Positions 51,420 through 59,756 are shown, counted from the stretch's first letter. The stretch: DNA of 64,000 nucleotides from CAVSDF01 sp963726715 (GCA_963726715.1 CAVSDF010000010.1:372001-436000), one strand, 5' to 3'. The notes: generated by a model from the letters alone, not told the origin. Made by a program: numbers and translations.

Positions 51420-52005
51420 CGTGCGCGCCCACCGCCTCTGCACCGTGCTTCTGGCCCTCGTCGTCACCGCGACGGCCGTCGGCGGATGCGATGCGTTCGC
51501 GCCGCGCGTGCCCGAGGCGCCGGGCGCCGGGGGCGGCGTCTTCGTGCAGCCCGACACGCCCGAGCAGGTCGTCGAGACCCTCCGCCGCGCCGTCGCCGCC
51601 CGCGACGCCGACGCCTACCGCCGCTCGCTCGCCCCCGATTTCCGCTTCACCGCCACCCCCGACGCCGAGGCCCGGACGCCGCTCTTCGCCACCTGGGACG
51701 CGAGCGCCGAGGACGCCGCCTTCCGCGCCCTCGTCGCCGCCGCGACCGACGGCACGACGTTTTCGCTCCGCCTCGCCGACGCCCTGCCGCCCGAGATCGG
51801 CGAGCGCACGTACGTCCTCGACGCCACCTACGTCCTCACCACGCCCCACCGCCGCGCCGAGGCGCCGACGATGGTGCAGGGCCGTCTCCGCTGGCGCATC
51901 GAACGGCAGGCCAACGGCCTCTGGGCCCTCGCCGCCTGGACCGACCGCAGCCTCGACGCCGCCACGCCGACGTGGAGCGACCTGAAGGCGGCGTTCGCGC
52001 GGTGA
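51403..52005 (+). CDS. Lipoprotein with NTF2-like fold, paralogue 1
   Basis: 200 aa. The signal ends TATAVGGC (lipobox cysteine). The mature part reads TPEQVVETLRRAVAARDADAYRRSLAPDFRFTATPD ... WDASAEDAAFRALVA, the pattern of NTF2-like/SnoaL proteins that start with a helical hairpin and form a cone-shaped sheet. It ends WRIERQANGLWALAAWTDR. Function unknown. The ATG lies 17 nt inside the end of ispH, so the two are co-transcribed. A second related lipoprotein follows 61 bp downstream. Confidence 0.7.
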   Translation: MTPPPDVRAHRLCTVLLALVVTATAVGGCDAFAPRVPEAPGAGGGVFVQPDTPEQVVETLRRAVAARDADAYRRSLAPDFRFTATPDAEARTPLFATWDASAEDAAFRALVAAATDGTTFSLRLADALPPEIGERTYVLDATYVLTTPHRRAEAPTMVQGRLRWRIERQANGLWALAAWTDRSLDAATPTWSDLKAAFAR

Positions 52006-52041
52006 TGTGGGACGCGGACGTGCGGTCCGCGTGGCGTCCGT

Positions 52042-52048
52042 TACTTTG
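52042..52048 (+). promoter_or_regulatory. Putative -7 box TACTTTG before the second lipoprotein
   Basis: GTTACTTTGCC is a near match to TAnnTTTG with one base fewer in the spacer of the box. It ends 18 nt before the ATG at 52067. Confidence 0.45.
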
Positions 52049-52066
52049 CCCCATCGTCCCCGCCCG

Positions 52067-52627
52067 ATGTTCTCCACGCCTCGCCCACCTGCCGCTCCAA
52101 GCCCGACGACGGCGCGCGCGGGCGCGGCCGTGCTTGCGGGGGCGCTCGCGGCCGTGGCACTCATCGTCGGCGCGTGCAACCCCTTCGCGCCGGGCCTCGA
52201 CGACGGCGCCGCGCTCACGCCACGCGGCGATCCGCGCTCGGTCGACGGCTTTCTGACGGCCTTCCGCAGCGCCTACGACCTGCGCGACGCCGCGCTCTAC
52301 GAATCGCTGCTCGACTCCGCCTTCACCTTCGTCTACTACGACGACGGCGCGCAGGTCGAGCGGCAGTGGACGTTCTCGCAGGACGTCGACGCCACGCGCC
52401 GCCTCTTCGCCGCCGCGCGCGAGGTGCGCCTGCGCTGGAACGCCGTCCTCCTGCTCGATTCCACCGCCACGACCGCCACCGTCGTCCGCGGCTTCGACCT
52501 CGCCGTCACCCTCGCCGCCGACGGCACCGAGGTGCGCACGCGCGGCAACGTCAACTTCCGCCTCTCCCGCACCGCTGCCGGGCGCCCGTGGAGGCTGCTC
52601 CGCTGGCGCGACGAGAGCGAGTTGTAG
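52067..52627 (+). CDS. Lipoprotein with NTF2-like fold, paralogue 2
   Basis: 186 aa. The signal ends AALIVGAC (lipobox). The body follows the same plan as the preceding gene: SVDGFLTAFRSAYDLRDAALYESLLDSAFTFVYYDD ... WTFSQDVDATRRLFAAAREVRLRW ... VRTRGNVNFRLSRTAAGRPWRLLRWRDES. It is likely a tandem duplicate that diverged. It has its own promoter box although it lies 61 bp behind paralogue 1. Function unknown. Confidence 0.7.
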   Translation: MFSTPRPPAAPSPTTARAGAAVLAGALAAVALIVGACNPFAPGLDDGAALTPRGDPRSVDGFLTAFRSAYDLRDAALYESLLDSAFTFVYYDDGAQVERQWTFSQDVDATRRLFAAAREVRLRWNAVLLLDSTATTATVVRGFDLAVTLAADGTEVRTRGNVNFRLSRTAAGRPWRLLRWRDESEL

Positions 52628-52760
52628 CGCGGCGGTGCCGGGCGAGATGTGACGAAGAGGTGGCAATGGACTGAAATCCGGCTCTCAATGGCCGATGTTG
52701 GGGAGGCGTGGGCACATCCCTCCGCTGCCCTTCCGATCCCTCGTCCCCCCGCCTGTGTCC

Positions 52761-54030
52761 ATGCAACGTGCGCCCCTTCGCCGGAGGTCGACGCCCCTCC
52801 CCCGTTCCTCCCCTTCGTCGCTGTCGCTGCCTGCGGACCAGGAGGCCGCCCGGCTGCGCGCCATCGCCGCCGCTGCCCTGCCCGAGAGGCTCGGCCCGGA
52901 CCACACCGGCGACGAGCGCTTCGCCCGCATCGCCCGCATGGCCGCCGCCATGATCGGCACGCCCGAGGCGCTCGTGACAATCGTCGAGGAAGACGTGCAG
53001 ACGCTCCTCGCGCGCGTCGCCAACGTGCCCGAAGTGCTGCCGCGCCACCTCTCGTTCTGCCCGCACGTGGTGGCGAACGGCGACATGCTCGTCGTCGAGG
53101 ACGCCACGCTCGACGTGCGCTTCGCCGACAACCCGCTCGTCACCGCCGACGGGGGCATTCGCTTCTACGCCGGTGCGCCGCTGCGCTCGCCCGACGGCCA
53201 CACCCTCGGCGCCGTCTGCGTGATCGCCCCCGAGCCGCGCCGCCTCTCCCCCGCCGAGGCGCAGCTCCTGCGCGACCTCGCCAGCGTCGCCTCCGACGAA
53301 CTCCGCCTCTTCGCCGCCCGCGAGCGGCTCATGGAGACGACGACGCGCCTGCACCATATCGTGCGGATGGCCTCGCACGACCTCTGCGGCGCCCTCGCCT
53401 CCGTGCAGGGCCACGCCGACACCCTGCGCGACATGCTCCCCGACGGCACCATCGAGGCCGAGTTCGCCGCGATCATCGCTGCCGTCTCGCGCCACGCGGG
53501 CGAGCTCGTCCACGGCGTGCTCGACACCGCGCTCATGGAGAGCGGCACGCTCGGCGTGCGCGCCGAGCCGGTCAACCTCGTCGCCCTCGCGCGCGACGTC
53601 GCCACCGCGCACCGCGGACGCGCCGCCGCCAAGGGGCAAACGCTCACCCTCGACGCCGCCTGCGACGAGGTCTGCGTCCGCGCCGACGCGACGCGCACGC
53701 GGCAGGTGCTCGACAACCTCGTCTCCAACGCCGTCAAGTTCACGCCCGAGGGCGGATCGGTGCGCATCGAAATCGGCGCCGACGGGTCGTTCGCGGTCGA
53801 GGACACCGGCCCCGGCATCCCCGACGCCTTCGCCGCCGACGTCTTCACGCCCTTCGCCAGCCTCCCGAACACCCCGACAGGCGGCGAGCCGTCGGTCGGC
53901 CTCGGCCTCAGCATCGCCGCGCAGCTCATCACGCTCCAGGGCGGCACCCTCGCCCTCCTCCCGCACGACGACGGCCGCGGCGCCCGCTTCACCGGCACCC
54001 TCCCCCTCGCGGCCGAGGCGGCGCACACGA
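52761..54030 (+). CDS. GAF-domain sensor histidine kinase, no natural stop visible
   Basis: Cytosolic kinase, about 423 recognisable residues. A GAF domain (about 45-185) runs from ERFARIARMAAAMIGTPEALVTIVEEDVQTLLA to GAPLRSPDGHTLGAVCVI. A HisKA-type dimerisation helix holds the acceptor His in MASHDLCGALASVQGHA. The ATPase has N-box LDNLVSNAVKFTPEGG, G1 VEDTGPGIPDAF, F-box VFTPFASL and G2 GLGLSIAAQLI. After TLPLAAEAAH (about 54030) the frame stays open, through simple-sequence DNA, a palindrome and tandem repeats, and continues out of register across the next gene to 57137. The true C-terminus is therefore lost or shifted. No response regulator is adjacent. Confidence 0.8.
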
Positions 54031-54143
54031 CGACGACGGACGGTAGACGACGGACGACGGGGGCGGTGGCGTTCGCCCCCACCGCACACGCGCCGACGGT
54101 GCACGGCCGCCGAACGTGGCCGACGGCGCCCGAACGACGCCCG

Positions 54144-54172
54144 GTAGAGACGCATCGGCGATGCGTCTCTAC
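54144..54172. repeat. Palindrome family A, perfect copy
   Basis: GTAGAGACGCATCG, then G, then CGATGCGTCTCTAC. It is flanked upstream by a C-C-G-G stretch and downstream by GCCCCCGG-TGGCCCGACCGGCACG, as at 37831. It lies inside the 345-bp gene-free region 54031-54375. Confidence 0.8.
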
Positions 54173-54178
54173 GCCCCC

Positions 54179-54300
54179 GGTGGCCCGACCGGCACGCCCC
54201 CCGTCCCCGTGTACGCGCCCCCGATGGCCCGACCGGCACGCCCCCCGTCCCCGTACGCGCCCCCGGTGGCCCGACCGGCACGGCGCCGGTACGGGGGTGG
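54179..54300. repeat. Tandem repeat, three units of about 42 bp
   Basis: Units start at 54179, 54223 and 54265, each GGTGGCCCGACCGGCACG or GATGGCCCGACCGGCACG followed by CCCCCGTCCCCGTACGCGCC; the last unit diverges after GGCACG. It adjoins palindrome A. Confidence 0.8.
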
Positions 54301-54344
54301 TTCGACACCGGACGCCGCGCCGGAGCCTCGAACGGGCAGCGCCG

Positions 54345-54352
54345 TATCCTGC
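54345..54352 (+). promoter_or_regulatory. Putative -7 box TATCCTGC before the dipeptidase
   Basis: TATCCTGC ends 23 nt before the ATG at 54376; weak match to TAnnTTTG but correctly placed. Confidence 0.3.
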
Positions 54353-54375
54353 CCGACCGCTCCATCCCCCGCCCC

Positions 54376-55752
54376 ATGACCGCCGCCCTCGACACCGCCC
54401 GCGCCCACGCCGAAGACTTCGAGGCCGCGCTCGTCGCCTCGCTCCGCATCCCGTCGATCTCCGCCGACCCCGCCCACGCTGCCGACGTGCGGCGCTGCGC
54501 CGAGGCGCTCCGCGAGCACCTCGCCACCATCGGCTTTCCCCTTGCCGAGATCCGCGAGACCGGCGGCCACCCGGTCGTCTACGCCGAAGACCTGAACGCC
54601 GGAGACGGCGCACCCACCGTCCTCCTCTACGGCCACTACGACGTGCAGCCGCCCGACCCGCTCGACCTGTGGACGAGCCCGCCCTTCGAGCCGGTCGTCC
54701 GCGATGGCAAGCTCTACGCCCGCGGCGCCGCCGACGACAAGGGGCAGGTCTTCATGCACGTCAGCGCCGCCGCCGCGCACTACGCGAGCGGCACGCCGCT
54801 CCCCGTCAATCTCAAACTCGTCATCGAGGGCGAGGAGGAGGTCGGCAGCCACCACCTCGCGCCCTACGTCGAGGCGCACAAGGACGAACTCGCCTGCGAC
54901 GTCATCGTCATCTCCGACACCGCGATGTTCGCCCAGGGCGTGCCGAGCGTGACGGTCGGCCTCCGCGGCCTCGCCTACGTGCAGGTGACGCTGACCGGCC
55001 CCGACCGCGACCTCCACAGCGGCGTCTACGGCGGCGGCGTCGAGAACCCGGTCAACGTCCTCGCCCGCCTCATCGCCGGCCTCCACGACGCCGACCACCG
55101 CGTCACGATGCCCGGCTTCTACGACGCCGTGCTGCCGATCCCCGACGAGACGCGCGCCGCGTGGCGCGAACTTCCCTTCGACGATGCTGCGTGGCTCGGG
55201 GAGATCGGCCTCACGGCGAGCCGCACCGAGACGGGCTACTCGATCTTCGAGGCCACGACGGCCCGCCCGACGCTCGACGTGAACGGCATCGGCGGCGGCT
55301 ACCAGGGCGCCGGGTCGAAGACGGTGCTCCCGAGCCGCGCGATGGCCAAGATCTCGTGCCGCCTCGTGCCCGACCAGGAGCCGGGCGCCGTCGCCGCGAT
55401 GCTGCGCGCGTACTTCGAGGCGCACACGCCCGACACGATGACGCTGGATTTCGAGGAGCTTCACGGCGGGATGCCGGTGCTGATGAGCGAGGACCAGCCC
55501 GCGATGGCGGCCGCGAGCGCGGCGCTCGCCGAGACCTACGGACGCGAGCCGTACTTCACGCGCGAGGGCGGATCGATCCCGGTCGTCGCCGAGCTCAAGC
55601 GCATCCTCGGCGTCGACTGCGTGCTGCTCGGCTTCGGGCTCACCGGCGACTCGATCCACTCGCCCGACGAGCACTTCGGCCTCGACCGCTTCCACGAGGG
55701 CATCGAGACGGCCATCCGCTTCTGGCACCACTACGCCGCGCAGGTGCGGTAA
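54376..55752 (+). CDS. M20-family dipeptidase
   Basis: 458-aa cytosolic metallopeptidase. Metal-binding and catalytic residues: LLYGHYDVQPPDPLDLW (first His and Asp), LYARGAADDKGQVFMH (bridging Asp), LVIEGEEEVGS (catalytic Glu and metal Glu), VISDTAMFAQG (Asp) and GFGLTGDSIHSPDEHF (final His). The lid domain starts VTLTGPDRDLHSGVYGG with the conserved HSG. Full length for the M20A dipeptidase group that hydrolyses a broad range of dipeptides. Convergent with the aminotransferase gene downstream. Confidence 0.93.
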   Translation: MTAALDTARAHAEDFEAALVASLRIPSISADPAHAADVRRCAEALREHLATIGFPLAEIRETGGHPVVYAEDLNAGDGAPTVLLYGHYDVQPPDPLDLWTSPPFEPVVRDGKLYARGAADDKGQVFMHVSAAAAHYASGTPLPVNLKLVIEGEEEVGSHHLAPYVEAHKDELACDVIVISDTAMFAQGVPSVTVGLRGLAYVQVTLTGPDRDLHSGVYGGGVENPVNVLARLIAGLHDADHRVTMPGFYDAVLPIPDETRAAWRELPFDDAAWLGEIGLTASRTETGYSIFEATTARPTLDVNGIGGGYQGAGSKTVLPSRAMAKISCRLVPDQEPGAVAAMLRAYFEAHTPDTMTLDFEELHGGMPVLMSEDQPAMAAASAALAETYGREPYFTREGGSIPVVAELKRILGVDCVLLGFGLTGDSIHSPDEHFGLDRFHEGIETAIRFWHHYAAQVR

Positions 55753-55795
55753 GCCCCCCACCGGGCCGCGTCCGTCTGAACGACGGCCACGACCG

Positions 55796-55847
55796 TCCTC
55801 CCCCGCGGCCTCGCGGGGGAGGTGCCCCGCAGGGGCGGAGGGGGCGT
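55796..55847. repeat. CCTCCCCCGC...GCGGGGGAGG palindromic element between convergent genes
   Basis: CCTCCCCCGCGGC and CTCGCGGGGGAGG form a stem, followed by GTGCCCCGCAGGGGCGGAGG, a second stem. It fills the gap between the dipeptidase and aminotransferase stops and could terminate both. Related to 12998. Confidence 0.6.
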
Positions 55848-57020
55848 CACGCCACGTCGCGCCACGCATCGGCGAAGCGCGCGGCCAGCATGGCCTGCGT
55901 GGCGGCGTCCTTGACGGCGACGCGCACGAGGTGGCGTGCCCACCGACGGTCCCATCGCGGCCACGTCGCGGACGAAGAGGCGGCGCTCGCGGCAGGCGGC
56001 GGCGAGCGTTTCAGCGTCAGGTCCGCCGGGCGGAAGGTGGACGAGGACGGCGTTGGCGGCGCCCGCGTGCACGTCGAAGGACGGATCGACGGCGGCGAGA
56101 GACCGGGCGAGATCGGCACGGAGCGCGTGCGTTTCGGCGTACCGCGCGGCGTAGTAGGCCGCCGCGCCCGATCCGGTGAGCGCGGCGACGGCGGCGACCT
56201 GCGCGGGGAGGCCGACGGCCCACGGCGGCGTCAGCCCGCGCAGCCGCGCCGCCGTCTCCGGGTGCGCGACGAGGTAGGCCGCCCGCGCGCCCGAGAGCGC
56301 GAGTCCCTTCGACAGCGACCGGCACACGACGACGTTGCGCCGCCGCGCCGCGACCGGCGCCATCGACACGACCGCAGCGCCGTCGGCGTCCGACAGGTAA
56401 TCGGCGTACGCCTCATCGACCCACACGAGCGTGGTTTCGGGGACGGCGGCGAGGGCGCGGGCGAGGTCGTCGGCGCGCGCGGCGCTGCCGGTCGGGTTGT
56501 TCGGGTGGACGAGGACGGCGACGGCGGGCGCGCTCGCGCGGATGCCCGCGAGCCAGCGGTCGAGGTCGAGGCGGTAACCGTCGGTGCGGCAGAGCGTGTG
56601 CCAGGCGATGCGTGCGCCGCAGACGTGGCGGGCGACGTGCTCGTACTCGCCGTACGTCGGGTCGAGCAGAAGCGCCGTGTCTCCCGAGCCGAGCCACTGC
56701 GGCAGCGCCAGAAACACGAGCGCCGACGACCCCGCTCCGACGACGACGGTGGCCGGATCGAGGCCCCGCGCGCGGCACAGCGCCGCCACGAGGCCCTCGG
56801 CGTGCGTCGGGGGACTTGTGCGAAGCAGCCACGGCAGATGCCCGGCGAGAGCGTCGAGGACGGCGGGCGCCGGGTCGAACCACGCATCGAGCACATCGGC
56901 GTTGACCACGTCGTGGCGCCGCGAGAGGTCGTCGAAGCCCGGCCCGACGGCGTCGAAGAAGGCGCCTCCGTGGAAACACGGGACGGGCGCCGGAGCGGCG
57001 GACGCGGCGGTATCAGGCAT
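55847..57020 (-). CDS. PLP-dependent aminotransferase, HisC/CobD-like, one +1 frameshift
   Basis: About 390-aa fold-type I enzyme when corrected. FDDLSRRHDVVNADVLDAWFDPAP replaces the usual N-terminal arm. The cofactor site is built by VVVGAGSSALVFLAL, VLVHPNNPTGSAA (Asn), LVWVDEAYADYLSD (Asp and Tyr) and CRSLSKGLALSGARAAYLVA with the PLP lysine in SLSKG. The main frame drifts after VAAMGPSVG; one extra base near 55938 restores RHLVRVAVKDAATQAMLAARFADAWRDVA and the stop at 55847. It resembles histidinol-phosphate aminotransferase and threonine-phosphate decarboxylase. No his or cob genes are near, so the substrate is open. The start is the ATG giving MPDTAASAAP. Confidence 0.82.
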
Positions 57021-57218
57021 CGGTCGTGTGCAAAACGCGCCGGTCGGGAGCGGCCCGGCGCACCGGCAATGTGCAAACACGACCCGCCGTCCGCCAAGCG
57101 CGCTGAAATCACGTGCGGAGACATCGACGCCGACTGACGCACGTGCGCGAGGTGGGCACGTGCACGCACGACCCGGCGGGAGCGCACGTCAACGTCGGCG
57201 ACACCGAGGGCGCGGCGC

Positions 57219-57226
57219 TACCTTGC
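57219..57226 (+). promoter_or_regulatory. Putative -7 box TACCTTGC before the SDR gene
   Basis: TACCTTGC, one base from TAnnTTTG, ends 25 nt before the ATG at 57252. Confidence 0.45.
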
Positions 57227-57251
57227 GCCCACACCGATCCCGCTCGCTCCG

Positions 57252-57986
57252 ATGTCCTTCGCCGCTCCCCGTACCGCTCTCGTCACCGGCGCCTCGAGGG
57301 GGCTGGGGCGCCACGTCGCCCGCCGCTTCGGCGCGGCGGGGATGAACGTCGTGCTCTGCGCCCGCACCGACGCCGACCTCCACGCCGTCGCCGATGAGGT
57401 GCGCGCCGCCGGGGGGACGCCGCTCATCCACCGCCTCGACGTGCGCGACCGCGCGGCTTTCGAGGACGGCCTCGCCCGCACGCGCGACGCCTTCGGCGGA
57501 CTCGACATCCTCGTCTGCAACGCGGGCCTGAGTCCGTACAAGCCACTTGCCGAGTGGTCGGCGGCGGAGATCGACGAGGTGCTCGACGTCAACCTGCGCG
57601 CGGTCGTCCACCAGTGCCACGCGGCGCTTCCCGACCTCCTCGCCGCGTCGGCGCGGGAGACCGGGCGCGGGCACGTCGTCATCGTCGCCAGCGATGTCGG
57701 GCGGCGGGCGGTGCCGAACATGGGGCCGTACGTGGCGGCCAAGCATGGCGTCGTGGGCTTCGCCGGGAGCCTGCTGCGCGAGGTCAAGGGCCGCGGCGTG
57801 CGGGTGACGACGATCCTGCCGGGCGTCATCGACACGCACTTCGGAGGGGGCGCCGAGGGCACGCGCGACGAATCGTGGGCGCTCCGCCCCGACACGCTCG
57901 CGGCCACCGTCGCGTGGGCCGTCGACCAGCCTCCGCACGTCGTCCTCGACGAGATCACCGTCCACCCGATGCAGCAGGACTTCTGA
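57252..57986 (+). CDS. Short-chain dehydrogenase/reductase
   Basis: 244-aa NAD(P)-dependent oxidoreductase. Cofactor motif TALVTGASRGLGRHVARRF with an Arg after the second strand (VVLCARTDADL), which favours NADP. Structural motif VCNAGLSPY, catalytic Ser in VIVASDVGRRAVP and the Y-x-x-x-K pair in YVAAKHGVVGF. The PGVIDTHF segment follows. It looks like a FabG-type ketoreductase by fold, but the substrate cannot be told. Divergent from the aminotransferase, with its own promoter box. Confidence 0.92.
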   Translation: MSFAAPRTALVTGASRGLGRHVARRFGAAGMNVVLCARTDADLHAVADEVRAAGGTPLIHRLDVRDRAAFEDGLARTRDAFGGLDILVCNAGLSPYKPLAEWSAAEIDEVLDVNLRAVVHQCHAALPDLLAASARETGRGHVVIVASDVGRRAVPNMGPYVAAKHGVVGFAGSLLREVKGRGVRVTTILPGVIDTHFGGGAEGTRDESWALRPDTLAATVAWAVDQPPHVVLDEITVHPMQQDF

Positions 57987-58215
57987 TCGGGACGTTTGTC
58001 GCTGGTGGTTTGTCGTTGATGGTAGATCGTGGACGGGCGCGGCAGCGCCTGCATCGCCCGACGGTGGCGGGGTGTCGCAGGGCGCCCGCGGGGCGTGGCG
58101 AGGCCCCGAACAGGCGGCGCGGGAAGTCGTTGGCACAGCCTTCCGCCTGCCCTGGCGCGTCCTTCGATCCCTGCCCGTGCCTGTCTCCTCGCCCCCCGAG
58201 CCTCGTCCGGCGCCG

Positions 58216-59502
58216 ATGTCTTCGTCGTCGCATCCGGACCTCGGCGCCCCGCCCGACGGCCCCGGCGCGCCGATCCCGATCCGTCCGAGCGGCGATGCCG
58301 CCGCGCCGTCGAAGCGCAAGGCGCTGCTCTGGACCGCCGCCGTGCTCGGCGTCGCCGCGCTCCTCGTCCTCCCCAAACTCCTCGGCGGCGGCGATGACGA
58401 GGCCGCGCCCGGGGGGGGTGGACCGGGCGGCGGTGGCGGCGGTGCAGGCGGCGGACGTGCGGCGCCGATGGTGACCGTTGCGGTTGCGCGGGCGCAGGTG
58501 CTCGAAGACGGGCTGACGGCGACGGGCACACTGCTCGCCTGGGAGGAGGTGGCCCTCAACGCCGAAGTCGCCGGGCGCGTCGTCTCGGTCGGTTTCTCCG
58601 AGGGCGCCTTCGTGCGGCGCGGGCAGATGCTCGCGGTCCTCAACACCGACGTGATCGTCGCGCAGACGGGCGCCCTCCAAGCGCAGCTCGACCTCGCGCG
58701 CGTGCAGGGTGCCCGCCAGCAGGCGCTCTTCGACATCGGCGGCCTGAGCGCGGCGGCGCTCGACCAGGCGCGGAGCCAGGTGCGCGTGCTCGAAGCCCAG
58801 GTGGCGCAGCAGCGCGCCGAGGCCGGGCGGCGGCGCATCGTGGCGCCCTTCGCCGGCCAGATCGGCCTCAGCGATCTCGCCGTCGGCGCGTACGTGTCGC
58901 CGGGGCAGCCGATTGCGACCATCCGGGTCACGCGTCCGCTCAAGCTCGAATTCGCCGTCCCCGAGCGCTACGCCGGGCGCATCCGCGCAGGCGCGGTCGT
59001 CGATTTCCGCGTGCCCGGCATCGACGAGACGCTCAGCGGGACGGTCTACGCGAGCGAACCGGCGGTCGAGGCGGCGACGCGCGCCTTCACGGTGCGCGCG
59101 CGCGTCGGCAACGCCGAGGGACGGCTCCAGCCGGGGACGTTTGCCGAGGTGACGCTCGTGCTCGACCGCGTCGAGGGCGCGGTGATGGTCCCGGCGAGCG
59201 CCCTGACGCCGGGCGCCGACAGCGCGTTCGTGTGGACGATCCGCGGCGGCGAGGCCGTCAAGCAGCGCGTGGCGACGGGCGTGCGCACGGACACCGAGGT
59301 GCAGATCACGCGCGGCGTCGCGGCGGGCGACAGCGTGGTGACGGCGGGATTCGAGGAGATGAAGGCCGGTCAGGCCGTGCGCGTCGCCCCCGGCGGCGGC
59401 TTCGACCCCACCACCGTCGCCCCCATCGACAGCGGCGCCGCGGCGTCGGGCACGTACCGCGCGGCGACGCCGGGCCCCGCAACAAACGCCCCGTCGCCGT
59501 AG
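58216..59502 (+). CDS. RND efflux periplasmic adaptor (membrane fusion protein)
   Basis: 428-aa adaptor linking the inner-membrane pump to the outer-membrane channel. An N-terminal membrane helix (ALLWTAAVLGVAALLVLPKLL, about 36-56) is followed by a Gly-rich linker. The barrel-sandwich/lipoyl halves start TVAVARAQVLEDGLTATGTLLAWEEVALNAEVAGRVVSVGFSEGAFVRRGQMLAVL. A short helical hairpin follows (LDLARVQGARQQALFDIGGLSAAALDQARSQVRVLEAQ), then IVAPFAGQIG, a beta-barrel and the membrane-proximal domain. The stop codon TAG is supplied by the GTAG foot of a palindrome at 59499. First gene of the efflux set. Confidence 0.92.
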   Translation: MSSSSHPDLGAPPDGPGAPIPIRPSGDAAAPSKRKALLWTAAVLGVAALLVLPKLLGGGDDEAAPGGGGPGGGGGGAGGGRAAPMVTVAVARAQVLEDGLTATGTLLAWEEVALNAEVAGRVVSVGFSEGAFVRRGQMLAVLNTDVIVAQTGALQAQLDLARVQGARQQALFDIGGLSAAALDQARSQVRVLEAQVAQQRAEAGRRRIVAPFAGQIGLSDLAVGAYVSPGQPIATIRVTRPLKLEFAVPERYAGRIRAGAVVDFRVPGIDETLSGTVYASEPAVEAATRAFTVRARVGNAEGRLQPGTFAEVTLVLDRVEGAVMVPASALTPGADSAFVWTIRGGEAVKQRVATGVRTDTEVQITRGVAAGDSVVTAGFEEMKAGQAVRVAPGGGFDPTTVAPIDSGAAASGTYRAATPGPATNAPSP

Positions 59503-59523
59503 GGGCGGGTCTCGACCCGCCCC
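59499..59523. repeat. GTAG-foot palindrome, family R, left member of a doublet
   Basis: GTAGGGGCGGGTCTCGACCCGCCCC, beginning in the last codon of the adaptor gene. Its inverted partner is at 59663. Confidence 0.8.
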
Positions 59524-59662
59524 CCACCGCCCTCCGCCCCCCCACCGTCCCCCCAACCTGCCCCCCAGCGCCGAACCCACCGCCCCGGACACCCGCCCCC
59601 CCATCACCGGACGCACACCGGCAACACCGGACGCACCCGGTGGCAAAGATGGCGGGCGGAGG

Positions 59663-59687
59663 GGGGCGGGTCGAGACCCGCCCCTAC
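59663..59687. repeat. GTAG-foot palindrome, family R, inverted partner
   Basis: GGGGCGGGTCGAGACCCGCCCCTAC, the reverse complement arrangement of the copy at 59499, 139 bp away. The two feet face outward, as in a REPIN. The spacer is C-rich with a short ACCGG-ACGCAC repeat. Confidence 0.8.
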
Positions 59688-59756
59688 CGGCGTTTGGATC
59701 GATCCGATCGACCGGGTGCCCCGCCCATTCCCCGTCCCCACAACCAACTCCAAACG

